DNA of 64,000 bases from Tribonema minus (taxonomy: Eukaryota; Sar; Xanthophyceae; Tribonematales; Tribonemataceae): contig JAFCMP010000540.1 of the NCBI GenBank assembly GCA_017506865.1, positions 578,776-642,775 of the forward strand. Direction: 5' to 3'. The position numbers were made by a program, and so were the translations under genes. The notes beneath the pieces were generated by a model. That model did no database searches and was not told the origin of the DNA. It saw only the letters and a list, made by a program, of their open reading frames with translations. Positions 12,401 to 23,746 of this stretch are shown here, in pieces. Position 1 is the first letter of the stretch, and every line of letters begins with the position of its first letter.

Positions 12401-15400
12401 CCGCCGCCGCTGCTGCTGCCGTTGCCGCTGCTGCCACCTTGGTACAAAGCAGTGGCTTACAACACCATCTTACCTGTCCACCATCACTCTGCGCCACGGT
12501 AACCAGCAGCATGAGAAGCTGCATCGTTTCGCACAGACACGCTTCGAGAGGTCCCATGCAGACGCTACACAAGAACGCTGCGCTGACAGCCAAACTACGC
12601 CAGCATTTGATTCGGACTCCAATGGTCACGCCGCCCCCATCAGCACGGTGGTGACAGACAAAGTGTGTGTAAAGCTGTTCGCGCGGTGGACTTGGCTCAG
12701 CTGCGGCACATGCGTCACGCGGGCGCGCGAGACTGCGGCGGGCGCTGCAAAGGCGCATGCAGTGGTCGCGAGCATGCTGAGCGGTGACACAATGCTGCGC
12801 ATCACGGCAGCGCCAAACGCCTACTGCGGCAACATTGTGAGGAGTTTACTTGCGCTGTCTGATAGTGGCGTTACGACAATGACTCAGATCGAGACTTTTG
12901 AGTATGTCAGATCAATTGAATACTAGCGTCACCTTCAAGTTGAGACTCGTGCTTCACTGAATGGTTTTGAGTAAGCAGAGTATCAGCGCACTAGTGTCCT
13001 CATGGTCTTTGACGGCCATCGAACTGCGCTGCCGATGGACCGACGTCAGTTCACATGTGGTACACTTCAAGTATGCCGCGAGTACAGTTCAGATGTGCAC
13101 TTCACCTGCATAGCGCCTGCACCCTGCGCCAGCATGTCCCCCTGCTGAGCCCCGGCTACCCCCCCCTGCAACGACCCCATCCCCATCGGAAATTGCGCCT
13201 GGCCAAAGTCCATCTGCGCCACGAGGTGCTGCTGCTGCGCCGCCTGCAAAACAAGAGATTCATCACAGCAATGTGTTGAGGGCAGTCCATGTGGTTGTGA
13301 TTTTGTGCTGTAGTGTTAATGCTTGACTGTTAAAGAGCCGCGCTCTTCTGAAAGCATCAAGTCAACACCGCTACGTTGGTAAGCTTGTCTTGTCTTGTCT
13401 GTGCATGTTGATACTTCAACTTCCGTCAGAAGTGCTCACAGCGCGTTAAAGAGCTCCATTCTTTCAACAATCAGGGTGAGACAAGCGTGTGATCGAGCGT
13501 ACAGCTCTTTGCTTGCCCTAGTGCAGCACGCTTCCATAACCCGACGTTGTAGTGGCGCCAGTCAGTATCGTCACCAGACTTCAAGATACGAGTTCAGCAT
13601 GGATGGTTCATGACGCCATCTTGTCACGTAGCCATTTCGTGCAGCACATGCCTCTGCTCGGAATCAAGAGGTGCTCACATCTATTACTAAGCAAAGCGCG
13701 CCTCTAGCCACCTAGTCCGTGGGTGCAAGCACCACCAATACCCAAAGCTACATACAACTCGACTCATCAAGCTTCTACCTTGTCAGTTGGGGCAGTGCCT
13801 GCTGCAAGTGTAGAAGCGGTGCCATAGCAAGACACTGTGCCCAAAACCACCTTCAAGAGGTGCGCCTGGCACCAAGTTCGTCAAAATGTGCATCCTGAAG
13901 GGAATGAATCACCTGCAAGTCCAGCTGACTGCGCTGCTGCTCCATCAAGTGCGCCTCCAGCTGCTGCGACGCGCCCCCCTGCTGCCCGGAAGCCAGCGGC
14001 GGACGCAGCGGCTCCTGCATGCTGCGCTGCAGCTCCACGCTCTGCGCCATTTGTTGCTGCAGCGTCGTGAAGCGGGCGGAGGGGAGGGCGCACTGATGGT
14101 CAGCGTCATCGACGCGCTGAGCGGCAGCGTCTGCGACACGCTGAGCATCATCTGTGTGCTGAGCACGGTCGGCGTGCTGAGCATCGGCGCGCTGAGCATC
14201 ACCTACATGCCGCTGAGCATCACCTGCGTGCTGCTTAGCATCAGTAACCTGCCACTGAGCATCACACACATGCTGAGAACCATCAGCACGCATGCTGCGC
14301 GTCGTCAGCATGCTGGGCGTCATCAGCAGCATTCGCGGCTGGCGTATCGCGTGGACAGTAGCGCGATGCAACCCTCAGTGGACTGCTGGCTCACGGAGAA
14401 GTGACTCTCACACAGCTGGACACAGTGCGCTTTCCCTGCTGCGCTCGGCACACTGCGTGGGCCCCCGAGGTGAAGCAGGATCTGGTGATGGTGGACTCAC
14501 ACACATATGCATGGGCAGCGGTACACCGTCTGCCGGCAGTTGCAGGTGGCTTCTCGTGCTCTAGAGTCTATCGAGGCAATGTGTGTCGCTGATGCAACCA
14601 CAGCTGCTGAACTCCAAACTCATGATGGGTTTAGATAGCGATATCTGCACCGCATGCGCCGCTGCAAAGAGTAGAGAGTTCACAACTACGCCGGCACCGC
14701 ACTCAACTCCTCTCTCCCCCCCCCCCCCCTGCACTACACTCAACCCCCACCCGACGCACACGCGCCCGAAACACCCCATCGCGGCCGCCAGCCCCCGCTC
14801 GCGCTCTGCTCTCCGCATGCGGCGCTCCGCCCGCACGATCGCCCGCGCTCACCTGCTGCTGCAGCTGCGCCTGCATGTGCTGCTGCTGCTGCGCCATGAG
14901 CGCCTGCGTGTGCGCGTCCAGCTGCTGCTGCGCCTCCGCCTTCACGCCGCCGCCCGCCTGCGCCGCGCGCTCTGCCGCCGCCGCCTCCGCCTGCGCGCGC
15001 GCCTCGGCCTGCTGCTCCTCATACGACGCTTTGACTTTATCCAGCACCTCCTGCGTGATGCCGCCGCCGGAGCCCTTCGGGTTCTCCTTGAGCCACTTCT
15101 TCTGCGCGCTCGAGTTGAAGCGGTTCTTGACGGCGTTCTCCGTGCGCCCCGGCAGCAGCTTGGCGATCTCGCACCAGCGGTTGCCGAGGCGCAGCTGCGC
15201 CTCGAACACGACCGTGTCCTCCTCGGGCGTCCACGGCGAGCGCTTGATCGCGGGGTCGAGGTGGTTGAACCAGCGCTCGCGGCACTGCTTGCCGATGCGC
15301 CCGGGGAGCTTGGCGGCGACGGCGGACCACTTGACCTTGGCGATGCCCACCGCCTCGACGCTCTCGCGCACGACGCGGTCCTCCGTCTCCGTCCACGGCC

Positions 15401-16298
15401 CCTTGTGCAGCCCCGGCCGCAGCACCTTGTTCCAGCGGTGCAGGCACTGCATGTCCGTGCGCGCGCCGCCGACGTCCTCCGCGATGGCGCGCCAGCTGCG
15501 CGGGCCGTGCCTGTCGACGGCGTCACGCAGGCGCGCGTCCTCGTCCGGCGCCCACGTGCCCATCGCCGCCGCCGCCATCGCCGCCGTCGCCGAGCGCAGC
15601 ACCGGCATGCCCTGCCCGTCCATGCCCTGCAGGTCCTGCTCCGAACCCCAGCCCCCGCCCATGCCGCCGCCGCCGCTGCAGGTGCTGCCCATGGAGGCGA
15701 GGGAGGAGACGCTGGCGCTACGCGTCATGCCTCCGCCGCCGCCGCCCAAGCTTGCTGCACCGAAACCTGCAAACGCTGGCGTGAGTGAGCTGGATGAGGT
15801 GTTGTCGGCGACGGAGGACGGCGGCGGCATCAAGCTCGCTTCATCGCAGTGGTTGCTGTTAGTCAGCGCCGACCCTCTGGGTGCCCCTGTGCTGCCCCCC
15901 ATCGCAGTGCCCGCCTGCTCGTGAGCCATGGCCTGATCGAGTATGCTGGACATGCCCGCACTGGCCAGATCATGATCATTGACGGAGCTAGAGGTGCTCG
16001 ACCACGGCTGTGACAAGCTTTTGATCGAGGTGGGAGAAGGCCGGCTGTCCCTCCTCTTGTGGCCCGGCCTGCCCCCCCCCCCGACGGCTGAGGACAACGA
16101 GCCATTGCCAGCGAAGCCAGATTCAGCGTCCAGAGGCGTCGAGCGCCTCGGCTCTGCATGCGGGCTCGTCACTGCGCATCTCTTCTCTGGTGCGCGGCGT
16201 GGGGAGGGCAGCGTGATGTCAAGGCCCACAGAGGAGCTGGGCTCGGCACTGACCATTCCTTCACGAGGAGACGCCTCATTGCTCATTGCAGCATCCAT
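8216..16298 (-). CDS. Three-repeat MYB (3R-MYB) protein with giant Gln-rich C-terminal region (5 exons)
   Basis: Exons 16298-14853, 14056-13913, 13243-13106, 12095-11244 and 10765-8216 all join in phase 0 and give about 1709 residues. Three tandem MYB repeats lie at about residues 248-402 ([35 protein letters not shown]), with the KQCRERW and ENAVKNRF recognition helices. This is the animal c-MYB/plant MYB3R arrangement, usually a DNA-binding regulator of cell-cycle genes in the nucleus. The remaining about 1300 residues are dominated by Gln runs (CAG/CAA). They also hold five copies of an [10 protein letters not shown]-like repeat at about residues 748-815, a non-repetitive conserved-looking block at about 1168-1202 ([19 protein letters not shown]) and an acidic-hydrophobic stretch near the end ([16 protein letters not shown]), plausible for activation. 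The last acceptor is CAGCAG, which would allow one-Gln alternative splicing. The exon chain is well supported by phase; expression as one protein is inferred. Confidence 0.85.
14130..14335. repeat. Minisatellite in MYB intron 1
   Basis: Roughly 20-26-bp units built on GCTGAGCATCA recur about eight times between MYB exons 1 and 2, with drifting sequence. Their core resembles the larger minisatellite at 25205-25660. Confidence 0.6.
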
Positions 16299-18632
16299 TC
16301 ATCTGCGCCAGGGTCACACGGCACACGAACAGGTTTGAGCTAAACGATTGTTGTGTGTGGTGCAGCCTGTTCGATCGTGAGGTCTGGTGCTGTCCAGCAG
16401 GTGCCAACAGGTGATCAGGCAGACGAGGCCATGTCATGAAAACAAATAGCGGTTGAAAACTTACAGTGTGTGGCGCCCTGCGCCACAGGCATCGCCACCA
16501 CAGGTGGCTGCCGGGTGATTTGATTTTTGGCACGAGCAAACTCATCATGACATGCAAACAAATAGCGGTTGACACTTACAATGTGCGTGGCGCTCCCTGC
16601 GCCGCCAGAGTCACTTGACTTGGTTCGTCCCCCCGCGTCTCTCGTCTCTGCGCTTGCTGTTTGCGGGCGGGAGCCAAAAGTGAATGATCAAAAGTTTCAA
16701 AACCCCCACATGAACTTTTTTTTATGGAAAGTCACTCGCGGTCATGATCATAAGCCGCCTGGGCTCTCAGCAACTACGGTAGCAGCGAGGCCAGGTCAAA
16801 GTATTTGCACAGACCCGTGTACTGTTGCGATAGTCCCAGTTCGGCGCTAAACTTTCCAGGTCACGGAGGCACACCCAGCCGTTCGCGCGAGCCTCCACCT
16901 CCAGGGTTGTGGCAACGGGCAATCTCCGTATATACGCCTATGGGCAAGGCTGACTGGTTCTATATGGAGAGCCCGCACAGGAAATCAGCTGGAACTTTGG
17001 ATCCTTGGAGAAACAGGCGTCAGGAGCTGGGCAAGATCCCAGCGATGCGGTGGATATATGTGCACTGCTTGGGTTACAGTGCACTGCAGCAGTTTTTCAG
17101 CACAGTCTCGGCAAAGCAGACAGCTTGGCTGATCTGGTATCCACGTGATTCTTGTCCGCATTTGAGGTACCACTGGGGGCTCAATTTAGCCAGGATGTTT
17201 GAAGTTGGCGAGTGTGGTAATCAGCTTGTGAACTGCCATTGCATTTTTTGCAGTTTACTGTTTAGAAAATGTAGTGCATATACGCCTGGTATTTGGGAAG
17301 GCTGCTGGGCCAACTTCGCAAGCAAAAGTATCTGCATCTGCATATGTCTGCCCTCTGGCGTGCCCCCAAGGTGCCAGGATGTTGACAAAGAACAACAATT
17401 GTTGTCACTTGCGAAGGTCAAGGCACTTTCGCGCACTTGCCGCTGCTGCATAATTAAAAGACATACAGTCGCCGCCTGCTTGCCCGTGAGTGGTCTGCAG
17501 CCGTCAAAACAGATACTTAGCGCCTTTGCAACTAGAGCAGATGTTTAGCGCATTTGCATCTAGAGGCGAGGCCTCGAAACGGCTCATTCATGGAGCTACG
17601 TATACGCAGCCTGAGGATGATCGTCAGGCTTCACAGGCAGCAGTGGCAGCACCTTATGCGTGTTACAGTACGCGTGTGCACGACCTGACATGCAGCAAAC
17701 CGTTTGTATGGACACTCAGCAAAGTGCATCAGCCAGGGGATTGTGTGCGCACAGGTGGTGCGTTGTTGGTGAGTGGAATGCATGCATTGTGCACATGGAG
17801 AATTCATTGTGTGTAATGTCAGTGCACAGTAAATGCTGATGAGAGCACATGATTTCGGTCAAGTCAGGTTGACTCCATCAGGGCATTTCCACAATCACAA
17901 CACAAGCGCCTCCTCTGTACATATCCAACGCAAATGCGACGGTGTGCAGCAGTAGTGTCATGCATCATACGTGTACTGCACAGGTGTGTTGAGTTGTCGT
18001 GCTGTGCAATGATACGAAATCGCGCTGAAAGCAGCACCAGTCCAGTGACAGAAAAGCTGTAAAATGTCCATGTAGTGCCATCGCGTCGTGTGTGCCTGGC
18101 TCCATGCTGCCACTTTGGCGCATGCACACCTTCATTTCTCGCCCCCGCTTCAACACACCATCATACCCACAAAAACACCGTGCATAAACTTCAACGCAAA
18201 CGTAGCGTAGCGGCATAATGTGTGCTTCTAATGCCTGCATGTGCCAGTGGCCTAGGCTCAGGCCAGCAGGCTGTAATCAGCAGCGGCCCCCATGCGCGCA
18301 GCCTTGTGGCGTGTAACCAGCGCATCGCTCGCGTGCACAAGGCGCTCGTGCAGGCCTAGCGTTAGGGTCAGGCTCAGAACAACAGCTTGGAAGTTCGCCC
18401 CCCCTCCTGCGCTTTGAAGCAGCGCTCCAGCCCAGCACCCCCCCCCTCCCGCCGCGCTCACAAAACAAGCACATTAGGACAATCCATCGAGGCCAGCACG
18501 TGGCCGCAGCGCGCAGCCGCCTCCAATGCCCGCAGCAGCAGCGCCCCCGCCGCGCGCGCACCTCCCGCACGGAGCGCGACGCCGCGCGTGTCTATTGGCG
18601 GCAGCGCAGCAGCAGCAGCGCAGCGCGCCGCC
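16299..18632. other. Intergenic interval upstream of MYB
   Basis: This is the 5' flank of the MYB gene and the 3' flank of the nuclease gene. It contains an imperfect duplication of about 55 bp (about 16433-16490 and 16549-16607, around CAAATAGCGGTTGA). A 247-codon plus-strand frame at 16805-17548 has unbiased composition but no motif I recognise, no clear exon context and no support from neighbours. It is probably chance but is the only long non-repetitive frame here. The duplicated upstream block could hold regulatory sites. Confidence 0.4.
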
Positions 18633-21600
18633 TCACTGCGTCGCCACCGCGGCCGTCTTGGGCTTCGCCTTGGGCTTCGCCTGCGGCTTGTCGGTGGCGC
18701 CCCCCGCTGCCCCCTTGCCCTGCGCCTTCGCCTTCGCGGGCGTCTTCGGCTTGGTCTGCGCCGCCTTGGGCGCGGCGGCGGCGGCCACTTTTGCGGCGGG
18801 CGCGGCGTCCGCTCCTGAGCGCTGCCTCGCTTTGAACGCGCCGGGCGTCTCCACGGCGTCCGCCGCCCACATGCCGCGCCGCCGCGCCTTGGCCTGCGTC
18901 TCGAGGGCGCGCATCTGAGGGGGGGGGGGGGGGCGGGGGGGGGGGGGAGGGGGACTTTGCACTGTGTATACTTGTCGATTCTCGCTCAGGGCGCGGAAAA
19001 ACCCAGATGGTGGACGTCCAGCTGCAGCCAGATTCTACAGCTGTGTACTTTAGCAGTTCACATTTTTTTACGACAGTTTCTAGTAACCATCGAGCGGCCA
19101 ACGCGCTGTCGGCGATGGTGACAGGTGGTCTGAAGCTTGCACACTTCGTGCAAGACCTGTCCTCATCATATGCAGGTTGTGGGTCATGTCAAGTCTACCA
19201 TGAGAGCGCTGCGTGCACAAGGCTGGATTAGAAAACTCAAGATTTGCGAGCTTCTGTATACATCGGTGGCGTTGCGGAGTTTGCACTATCACGATGCTCA
19301 ATGTGATACTCTGACACCCCAGAGGGGGAGGCTACTAACATGCTAAGTGTGCACAAGCTTTTCAGCTCAGTGGCAATCAAGCTAGGGCCACCGCAGCTGG
19401 GGCAGCAGCGCACTCTCCGAATCATGCGGTGTCTCTGGTGAACGTGCGTGACCTCGCATGAAGGGTTGGCGTGTTCATGTACTCCAAAGCGTATACTTCT
19501 CTAAGTACTTTGAGTGAGTACACATGCATGCAGAGCGCGTGGTGTGCCCAGGCACCGGCTTCATCATCTGAAACGCCTCGCCCTCCTCAGTGCTTCAGGC
19601 CCACACGCTAGAGCAGCACAGCGCGCGCGCACATGCCACCTGTTAAACACAACGGAGCGCTGCTGCAACTCCCGCAGCAGCAGCGAGCAGCCCTCGCGCA
19701 CCTGCGACAGGCGCCCGTTGTGCTCCGCGCCGCCGCCCGTGTACACGACGCCGTAGCCGCGCCGCAGGATCTCCATTGTGAGGTCCTTGCTGCGCAGGGG
19801 GCCGGAGCTATATTGGACGCTGCCGACGATGCGCTGGTACTGCGGGGGGGGGGGGGGGGGGGGGGGGGGAGGGTTAGGTTGTTGCTGCGCAGGGGGCCGG
19901 AGCCGTACTGGACGCTGCCGACGATGCGCTGGTACTGTAGGGGGGGGGAGAAAGGAGGGGGCGGGGGGGGGGGGGGGTAGGGTGAGGTCCTTGCTGCGCA
20001 GGGGGCCGGAGCTGTATTGGACGCTGCCGACGATGCGCTGGTACTTGGTACTTGGGGGGCGGGGGGGGGGGGGGGGTTGGGGGGGGGCGGGGGCAGCGGG
20101 CACTGAGCCAATGGCACGCGTGTGGGCTCCCGATGTGTGCATGAGGTCGTTGACGCTGGCACCACACAGCGAGCGTAGCACATGACATGGTCGCTGACGA
20201 TGGCTTGGTGCGGCGCCAGGCAGTGAGCCAATGGCGCGCATGTGGGCTCTCGACATGCGTATGGACTCGTTGGCGCTGGCGCAGCACAGCGAGCGTGGCG
20301 CATGATGTGGGCGCCGACGATGTCGCGCTGGTGTTGCGCGGACACGTGGAGCCGCCGGGAGCAGTGAGCCAACGGCGCGCATCCTGCTTTAGAGTTGTGG
20401 TACCCTGCTTTTGTCAAAGAAGCGCATGCGCACCTCCATGGTGTACTAGAACTAGTCTAGAAGCATGCCCCGCTTGGCCACCCCCTCATCGTCACCCCAA
20501 AGCTGTAAACATGCAGCTGCCTGACTGGACTACAACATGCGCTGGACTAGCTTTGTGGCCGTGGCAGCGTCATTACCTGGTCCCGGCGCAGCAGCTGAAT
20601 CTTCACTTTCTTGCCCAGGACCTCGCTCTTGACAAAGTCGGTCGCCTCCTTGGCCATGGGCTGGCCAGGCTTGCCAAACTTCGCCGTCTGCAATTACGCC
20701 AGTGACGTACGACGCAAGTCAGGCGCAATGAGCAAACGCGGTCTCAGCATGTGAGCATCGATAGATGCTGACTGAAGAATGTGACCTTTGCCATCTGCGA
20801 CTGCGCCAGTGACGCACGGCATGGTCAAGCGCAATGAGTGATGCGGTCTTAGCGTGTTGGCTATTGATTAATGCTGACTGAAGGATAAGAAACAAGCATG
20901 GATGTGGTAATCCATACGGAGCTTGGCGATAAGGTCGTTCACAAAGCAGGGCAATGTGACAGCGGGTGACATGCGCCCAGAATAAAATGATCGCTGTTGT
21001 TGAAGTTGCGCTCTCTCAATTTAGGCTGGGTGTGGCTGGCGAACAAAGCAGCTTGCTGACGCATGGATGCTCTTTTGACGGAACGCACGCCGAAGCAGCA
21101 CATGCTGCCAACACTTAAGCGCCATTGCCATCTTGATGGCATGGCTGCCCCCTGTGCGGCATGCTTCTAGCGCTGACCCTAGCCCTAATCCTAAAACCTA
21201 ACCCTAACGGTAACCCGCCAGTTGCACCTTCAGGCTGCAGATCAGGGGCAACGCTCTGCCCGTCTTAAATGCAATCAGAGGTGCCGCTGCAGCACTGCAA
21301 AGTCTCCTGGAGAGTTGCCGTTGGTGATACTTGCAGTATTGCAACCAAGACCACCCCCCCTTTGCTGCTGTTCCCCATCGCGTGCATCACTCTCACGTCA
21401 ATCCAGCTATACTTACGGTATCGCGCACGTACCTCGGGCGTGTCCACGCCGTACAGTCGCACTGCAATGGCGGTCTCGGACAGCTTCCCCTTGGCGCTGC
21501 CCCTCCTCAGGAACGAGAGGGCGGGCTCGTGCCGCACCCTGATGGTGTCCCCGTCCGTCACGCTGCATACGTACGTACATGCATGCAAAACATATATATA

Positions 21601-23746
21601 TGGCAACGAATCAAAAGATCGTAGAGCTCTAGGTGACAAGGAGTGGTTAGCCGCAAGTGCCTTCCACCAATAACCGTGATCGCCGCTGTTGCAGCCATTG
21701 GCCACGAGTCAAACAGTGCCAATATATATATACCGTCATACATACATACATGCATACTGTGAAGCACGTGCATGAGTGAGAGGGCGGGCTTGTGCCGCAC
21801 CCTGATGGTGCCGCCGTCTGTCACGCTGCGCACACGTACGCACATACATGCAAATCATACCGCCATATACATACAACTCGTGCCGGACCATGATGGCGTC
21901 GCCGTCTGTCGCGCTGCGCACAAGTGTACGTGTATGCAAGACATACCGTCATACATACAGAAACGCGTGCCAAACCTCGATGGTGTCGCCGTCCGTCTCA
22001 GTGCGCGCGTGCGTGCATGCACGCAAAACATACCGTCACACGTATACTTTGAAGCATACATAGGCATGAAGGAGAGACGAGAGAGAAAGGAGAGCGTGGG
22101 CTCGCGCCGGAGGGGGTGTCGCCGTCCGTCACGCTGCGCACGTCGTACGTGCATACACATACAGAATCAACCATCATAGACACATGCATGCTTTGAAGCA
22201 CGTGCATGAGGAGAGCGCAGGCTCGTGCCGGACCCTGATGAAAAACGAATCAAAAAGATCGTTGAGCTCTAGGTGACAAGGGATGGTTAGCCGCAAGTGC
22301 CTTTCACCAATAACTGTGGTCGCCGCTGCTGCAGTCATTGGCCACGAGTGAAACAGTGCCACCATAACCACAGTAGACATAAAGACTTCTGTGTGCAAGC
22401 TTTTTAACGTTCGAGGCATGGGTGTTCAGTATGGACAGGTCTCACATCTTCGATGTTGCCGCCGTCCGTTGCGTACGTGCATGCATTCCACGACATGCAC
22501 ACCCTCGAGGTATGGACCTGCAGTCGTTTCCGTACACCCCTGGTGTGTCCGCAATGGCACCCTGCACAGCCCCAGAGAATGCGCCAAAATGCAGTCCACT
22601 TTGCAGATACATGCGCCCGTCACATCGGCGCCTACGGCAGTGTCACGACAGCGCATGGGTACCTACATACCTGGCAACGGTGCCCGAGATGGTGGCGTGC
22701 GCGCTGATGTAGCGCGCGGGTATGTCGTTCGCCGTCAGGTACGTGGTCATGCCCGGAATGGACAGCGCTCCGGTGCCGACGAGCATCGCTCCGGCGGCGA
22801 CGGCGCCGACGACGGCGTAGCGCGCCTTTACCGCGAGGCTGCGCGCGCGAGAGGGGGCGCAAGGGGTGATGTTGCATGGCGCGACGCAGTGAGTCGACCC
22901 CAATCCTAACTTTAATCTTAACCTGCAGCTGATCAAGAGGAATTCACCATGATAGGGAGCGCAAGGGGTGATGTTGCATGGCACGATGCAGTAAGGTGGC
23001 CTAACCCAAATCTTAACTTCAGCCCGTAGCTGCACTGCTGGTTTGGTCATGAAGTGCCTGTCAACATGGCGTAGCCTAGCCTTCGCATTGTTTGTCGAGT
23101 CCTGTGTAATCAGGACACAAAACGGATCAGCCATTAAGTGCGCAGCGGGACAGGAAAGTGATGGTTATCCGCACCGCCGTTGCTGTGCCAGTCAGGCCTT
23201 GAACTGGAAGCACTGGAGCTCGATTCAAATGAATAGGCTACGAGCATGGGCTACTTGCAAAGCTGGACAGAGCCTATTGAGATCAATCATGAAATGTGAT
23301 CACTACAATTCGGTGGTTAACGTGTGAAGGTGTGCACGACAGAGATCATGCTGACCCAGGGTGACCAGCGATCAACTGCATGACCTCGGCCTTGCGGGCG
23401 ACATGGCAAGTGTGTGCCGTGAGCATGCAGGGCATCACAACCAGAAAATCCTGCCCATCTGTAACAAATGCAGATCTTTCGGAGCAGAGTGTCAACACAA
23501 CATGGTAGTTATTTTTAGCGACTTGGAAGGCGTCTACCGGTTTGCGCTGCAACACTAACAGCAGCAAAACAATGCACTGCATGTATGCTTGACTTACCTT
23601 TCGCTGCTGCCAGTGGCGCCACCTCGGAGACACAGCAGAGCTCTTCTGCTGCTCTGTTTAGAGCTGGCCAGAGCGGTAAAGGCACAGGCTTGGACGCAGG
23701 CACACGCAGCCAACAAGCACACCAACAATCCAGCGTGCTTGCCCAT
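18633..23746 (-). CDS. LCL3-type staphylococcal-nuclease-fold endonuclease with plastid-type leader (6 exons)
   Basis: Exons 23746-23598, 22838-22671, 21562-21433, 20687-20577, 19839-19702 and 18914-18633 join with matching phases into 325 residues. Exon 1 is a signal peptide (LLVCLLAACACVQ) followed by ACAFTA and a Ser/Arg-rich stretch, the bipartite form used for complex plastids. Exon 2 encodes a second hydrophobic helix (about 58-78). Exons 3-6 form the SNase domain: DGDTIRV (Asp109, Asp111), AVRLYGVDTPE (Arg141, Asp146, Glu149), FGKPGQPMAKEA, RRDQYQR (Arg189), LRRGYGVVY and ARRRGMW. Arg141, Glu149 and Arg189 correspond to the catalytic Arg35/Glu43/Arg87 of the bacterial nuclease. Domain order and the GMW end match fungal LCL3, a membrane-anchored Ca-dependent nuclease family reported at mitochondria. 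A Lys/Ala/Pro tail follows. Plastid or ER location is inferred from the leader. Two exons have echo arrays beside them. Confidence 0.88.
18919..18948. repeat. Poly-G/C tract at an acceptor
   Basis: G runs at 18919-18948 are, on the coding strand, a near-pure poly-C pyrimidine tract directly before the CAG acceptor of nuclease exon 6. Confidence 0.6.
19778..20045 (-). repeat. Triplicated 5' end of nuclease exon 5
   Basis: The first about 60 bases of exon 5 (coding YQRIVGSVQYSSGPLRS) occur three times: 19781-19839 (the copy continuous with the rest of the exon), 19877-19936 and 19983-20044. Each carries its own acceptor-like AG and is separated by G/C homopolymers; the first spacer is about 26 G. 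The two outer copies differ by a few substitutions (GSGPLRSNN, SSGPLRSKD) and stop after LT, so they cannot replace the full exon. Confidence 0.85.
20102..20382. repeat. Tandem duplication of about 118 bp in nuclease intron 4
   Basis: A segment beginning GAGCCAATGGC is present at about 20105-20219 and 20225-20340, with a partial third copy at 20362-20382. It is intronic and contains no exon sequence. Confidence 0.6.
20687..20886. repeat. Tandem duplication beside nuclease exon 4 acceptor
   Basis: About 95 bp starting at the exon 4 acceptor (TCTGCAATTACGCCAGTGAC) recur, diverged, at about 20792-20886. Only a few bases of exon are included. Confidence 0.6.
21178..21216. repeat. Interstitial telomere-like tract
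   Basis: Degenerate CCCTAA units (CCTAGCCCTAATCC, AACCTAACCCTAAC) lie in nuclease intron 3. Confidence 0.55.
21518..22245 (-). repeat. Array of echoes of the 5' end of nuclease exon 3
   Basis: The acceptor and first codons of exon 3 (SVTDGDTIRVRHEPALS, 21518-21562) recur in the intron at about 21777-21840, 21880-21930, 21961-22010, 22092-22142 and, cut short, 22211-22243. Each copy keeps the CAG acceptor-like site and the GTACGT/CATACA-rich intron flank. A longer intronic unit around AGAGCTCTAGGTGACAAGG is also duplicated (about 21610-21715 and 22250-22358). Copies are diverged, so this is not an assembly stutter of one read. Confidence 0.85.
22856..23032. repeat. Tandem duplication upstream of nuclease exon 2
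   Basis: About 75 bp around GCAAGGGGTGATGTTGCATG occur at 22860-22930 and 22966-23032, directly beyond the exon 2 acceptor, with TTAAGATT-like spacers. Confidence 0.6.

Noticed and set aside
14583-15924. Long plus-strand frames across the MYB region
   Set aside because: They are antisense shadows of the MYB exon. The minus strand has three clear MYB repeats, and the plus frames are Arg/Leu-rich without motifs.
16805-17548. 247-codon plus-strand ORF as a real gene
   Set aside because: It has no recognised motif, no splice context and no repeat support. It is kept only as a remark in the intergenic entry.
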